DNA of 64,000 nucleotides from Thermoplasmata archaeon (GTDB lineage: Archaea; Thermoplasmatota; Thermoplasmata; Lutacidiplasmatales; SKW197). This document shows, piece after piece, positions 61,367 through 64,000 of the stretch. A program made the translations under genes and the position numbers. Below the pieces are notes generated by a model. It was not told the origin of the DNA. It did not search any database and saw only the letters and a list, made by a program, of their open reading frames with translations. The stretch lies in the NCBI GenBank assembly GCA_026414225.1, contig JAOAJK010000007.1, positions 21,851-85,850 of the forward strand, written 5' to 3'. Position 1 is the first letter of the stretch. Every line of letters starts with the position of its first letter.

Positions 61367-62113
61367 TTAAAGGTCACGGAGGAGGGCAAGCGTTTCGAGC
61401 CAGTTATTTGTATGCAGCTTCTGGCTTCTGGTATAAATGTGCATTCCCCTGGTATCGTCCCTATCAATTCTGAGCCCGTAGCTGAAGTTTTCCTTATGAA
61501 AGGTTTCCAGGAAGACCTCTTCAGGCGGGTTCTTCCCATAGCCGGAAATAAACTCATTCATGAGGGTCGGCTCAATTCCGTATTTTTTCAGGAGAGGCTC
61601 CACGATAAACGCAACAGGGTCTCCCTGGCAATCCACGAGAAGTTTCATCTCTTTCCTGAAACTTATTCGCTCATGCATCGATTTCAGAAAATCCTCCATT
61701 GCGTTCGGATAATAGGTGGTAACCCCGAGTTCTTCTATTCCCACCCTTGTAAATTTCCCTGCCCTTTTTATTCCGAGGATTTGGTCTATCACTTCTGGCT
61801 GGACATTCTCACCCGAGTTGTCGTACAGATGGACCTGGATTTCACCATCATAAAACGAGACATACACCCCGGCATCAATTCCCTGCTCCCGGATAACATG
61901 CCGTAATGCCACGCTTGGCACGAGCCGCACATCAAACGCAGTTATCCCAGTTGAGGCAAGGCCGCTGATTATCTCGCGCCTTACAAATCTGCATACCGGT
62001 TTTCCATCCCTGCCCACACCGATTACCCTGTCCTTTCCGAAGAAAGTGCCTATTGCACACCCGAGCTGGACAGAGTCAATAGGATTGTATTCCTTCCAAG
62101 CATATAACCTCAT
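61367..62113 (-). CDS. Truncated/degenerate phosphohexomutase-like protein
   Basis: VIGVGRDGKPVCRFVRREIISGLASTGITAFDVRLVPSVALRHVI matches phosphomannomutase domain I; SHNP loop not recognisable; 248 aa. Confidence 0.7.
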   Translation of the reverse strand: MRLYAWKEYNPIDSVQLGCAIGTFFGKDRVIGVGRDGKPVCRFVRREIISGLASTGITAFDVRLVPSVALRHVIREQGIDAGVYVSFYDGEIQVHLYDNSGENVQPEVIDQILGIKRAGKFTRVGIEELGVTTYYPNAMEDFLKSMHERISFRKEMKLLVDCQGDPVAFIVEPLLKKYGIEPTLMNEFISGYGKNPPEEVFLETFHKENFSYGLRIDRDDTRGMHIYTRSQKLHTNNWLETLALLRDL

Positions 62114-62122
62114 TTTTTCACC

Positions 62123-63190
62123 TCATTCGCCCACCAGGAAGGTGCCCGGGTTCACCGTGGTTCCGCACCATAATTTCAGGTTCTGCCCGAGCACACAACC
62201 GTCTCCAATTCTGCTCTCAGAGCCAATCACGACACCTGGCATTACCTTGCAGTTTTTTCCGAGCTCCACATTTTCCGCAATTATGGTTTCTGAGATGCTC
62301 GTGTTTTCTCCAATTTTTACTTCATCCCAGATTACTGTGTTTGAGAGTTTGCAGCCATCTCGGATTACCACATTTTTGCCTGCGACAACAAAACCCTCAA
62401 CCTCCACTTCGCCGATTTCCGCGGAGTCGGAGAAATAGAGGACCCCCTTCTCAAATTCCTTCACCTTCAATCCTGGATTGAATGAGACCCTGTGGTTCAC
62501 CGCATCACGGATTGCGAAAAGGTATGAACTGTGTCTTCCAATGTCATTCCAGTACTCCCTGAATTTGTAGCCAAAGATGGGATAATTTTTATCCACGAGC
62601 AATGGAAATAGATGCCTGGAAAAATCAAATTCAGTGGCGTCAGGCACATGCTCGAGCACCTCCCTTTCAACCACATAGATGCCAGCATTCACAATGCGTG
62701 AGAATGCCTCGCTCTCTCTGGGTTTTTCAACGAACCTTGTGAGCCGGGCATTTTCATCGAGGGTAGCAATCCCGTAGTGAGAAACCTCGTCTGACTCTGA
62801 AAAAGCAACTGTGAGTTTGCTTCCCCGCTCATGATGAAAATCCAGCAGGCGCTTCAGATTGATGTCCGTGACGAGGTCTGAGGAGGAAACAAAGAACCGT
62901 TGTTCGAGCAGGTCCAGGTTTCGACGGACTGCTCCCGCAGTTCCGAACGGAATGTTGTTGTCTCTTATTTCGATCTTAACCTTTTCCCGCCATTTTTCAA
63001 GATGCTGTATCAGGCGCTCCTTCCTGTAATCCACAAGCACCAGATAATTTTCAACCCCGAGCCGTAGAAAACCCTGGAGAATTCTGTCAATCACCGCCTC
63101 GCTCATGAACGGAATCAGGGGTTTGGGCGTAGTATGGGTGAGTGGAAGTAACCGAGAACCTCTTCCTGCGGCGAGAATTACTGCCTGCAC
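62123..63190 (-). CDS. Sugar-phosphate nucleotidyltransferase with C-terminal beta-helix
   Basis: VQAVILAAGRGSRLLPLTHTTPKPLIPF; hexapeptide repeats. GTG start at 63190 preferred; TATA CTTATAT about 25 nt upstream is consistent with a leaderless mRNA. Confidence 0.85.
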   Translation of the reverse strand: MQAVILAAGRGSRLLPLTHTTPKPLIPFMSEAVIDRILQGFLRLGVENYLVLVDYRKERLIQHLEKWREKVKIEIRDNNIPFGTAGAVRRNLDLLEQRFFVSSSDLVTDINLKRLLDFHHERGSKLTVAFSESDEVSHYGIATLDENARLTRFVEKPRESEAFSRIVNAGIYVVEREVLEHVPDATEFDFSRHLFPLLVDKNYPIFGYKFREYWNDIGRHSSYLFAIRDAVNHRVSFNPGLKVKEFEKGVLYFSDSAEIGEVEVEGFVVAGKNVVIRDGCKLSNTVIWDEVKIGENTSISETIIAENVELGKNCKVMPGVVIGSESRIGDGCVLGQNLKLWCGTTVNPGTFLVGE

Positions 63191-63248
63191 GCAGGGGATG
63201 AGGGGCTGAGGCGATATAAGATTTGCGCGGGCACGATGGTAGAACGGA

Positions 63249-64000
63249 ATGCGGGAGATATGGTATTGTGAGAGTAGAGGGAGGATACATGGCCGTTCGC
63301 ATCTCCATAAATCTGTGGAGCTTTTCTCCTCAGAAATAGATAAATACTGCAGGAGCAATCACCGGAGCGTGAACTTTACATTGAATGCGAGTGTGAGCGA
63401 TGCACCGTCTACATCCTGGTTCGGTCTTGCGATCAAGGTGTACTTCCAGCCCTACCTTACCAATCCGTTCGTTGCGGATGCCGACAACGATAATCTGAGC
63501 GACAGGGTTGAGCTGGAGTACGGGACCGACCCGTTGTGCAACGACACGGACCATGACGGTATTGCTGACTTCAACGAAACTGGCAGGTTCGTGGACGAGG
63601 TGAGCGACAGCCATACTGACTGGAACAACAGCTCGGTCCATAGCCCCGGGATATACTTCAATGACCTCAACAAAACGGTTGGCACCGGGTTACAGGCATC
63701 GGCCACCGCCGAGTTTAACTTCACAGTGTCTGTCAGCGGTCTGGACCTCGGTGTCGAGTTGCCGAAGCCCGTCATGGTGACCGCGACGCTGCAGAGCGAA
63801 CTTTCAAGCGGCTACTTCACGGTCACATCCTACTACGGTGCGGTTTACGACGAAAACAACAACACGATTGCGAGCGAGAGCAACAATAACTGGAACGACA
63901 ACTACGCGATGGTTACGCTCTGGTTTGATTTCAGCCACACCGAGGCGAAGCGCTACTATGTGTCGATCATCTGGAACTATACGATGAATGTACATAAGCC
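63249..64000 (+). CDS. 3'-partial ORF with thrombospondin type-3/Ca-binding-like repeats, runs off the window
   Basis: Frame open to the last base: ...VADADNDNLSDRVELEYGTDPLCNDTDHDGIADFNETG...; missing from the supplied track because it has no stop in the window. The true start is uncertain (ATG 63249 or GTG 63369). Confidence 0.65.
   Translation, partial: MREIWYCESRGRIHGRSHLHKSVELFSSEIDKYCRSNHRSVNFTLNASVSDAPSTSWFGLAIKVYFQPYLTNPFVADADNDNLSDRVELEYGTDPLCNDTDHDGIADFNETGRFVDEVSDSHTDWNNSSVHSPGIYFNDLNKTVGTGLQASATAEFNFTVSVSGLDLGVELPKPVMVTATLQSELSSGYFTVTSYYGAVYDENNNTIASESNNNWNDNYAMVTLWFDFSHTEAKRYYVSIIWNYTMNVHK

Overview
64-kb archaeal chromosomal window at about 50% GC. Archaeal features include G1P dehydrogenase, PolB, Pcc1, UPF0179, Rio1-KH, tRNA-Pro(CGG), BRE/TATA promoters and a lone archaeal 23S rRNA. 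The lone 23S, the DUF835 proteins and the general gene content fit a Thermoplasmatota-like euryarchaeon, but this lineage is an inference. Most of the window is a dense, ordinary mosaic of housekeeping and metabolic genes: the pst/phoU phosphate cluster, GlmU-GlmS, SerA/aminotransferase/DUF1015, PolB, acyl-CoA dehydrogenase and others. The non-routine signals are: (i) a secreted GH18 + zinc amidase protein that looks like a peptidoglycan hydrolase in an archaeon; (ii) a Cys-loop (pentameric) ligand-gated ion channel homologue; (iii) a 125-bp MITE-like element in two copies, one flanked by a perfect 8-bp target-site duplication; (iv) a textbook bulge-helix-bulge motif formed by the 23S rRNA flanks; (v) a frame disruption at a T7 run upstream of a helical-repeat gene; (vi) overlapping palindromes upstream of a small wHTH gene; (vii) unusual signalling architectures (CheF-like + V4R, 7TM + tandem DUF835); (viii) a bacterial-type tRNA-guanine transglycosylase; (ix) a degenerate phosphohexomutase paired with a nucleotidyltransferase; (x) two genes cut by the window edges and one SD-preceded 57-aa ORF missing from the supplied track. 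No CRISPR array, prophage or autonomous transposon was seen. All family assignments come from reading motifs by eye; no searches were run.
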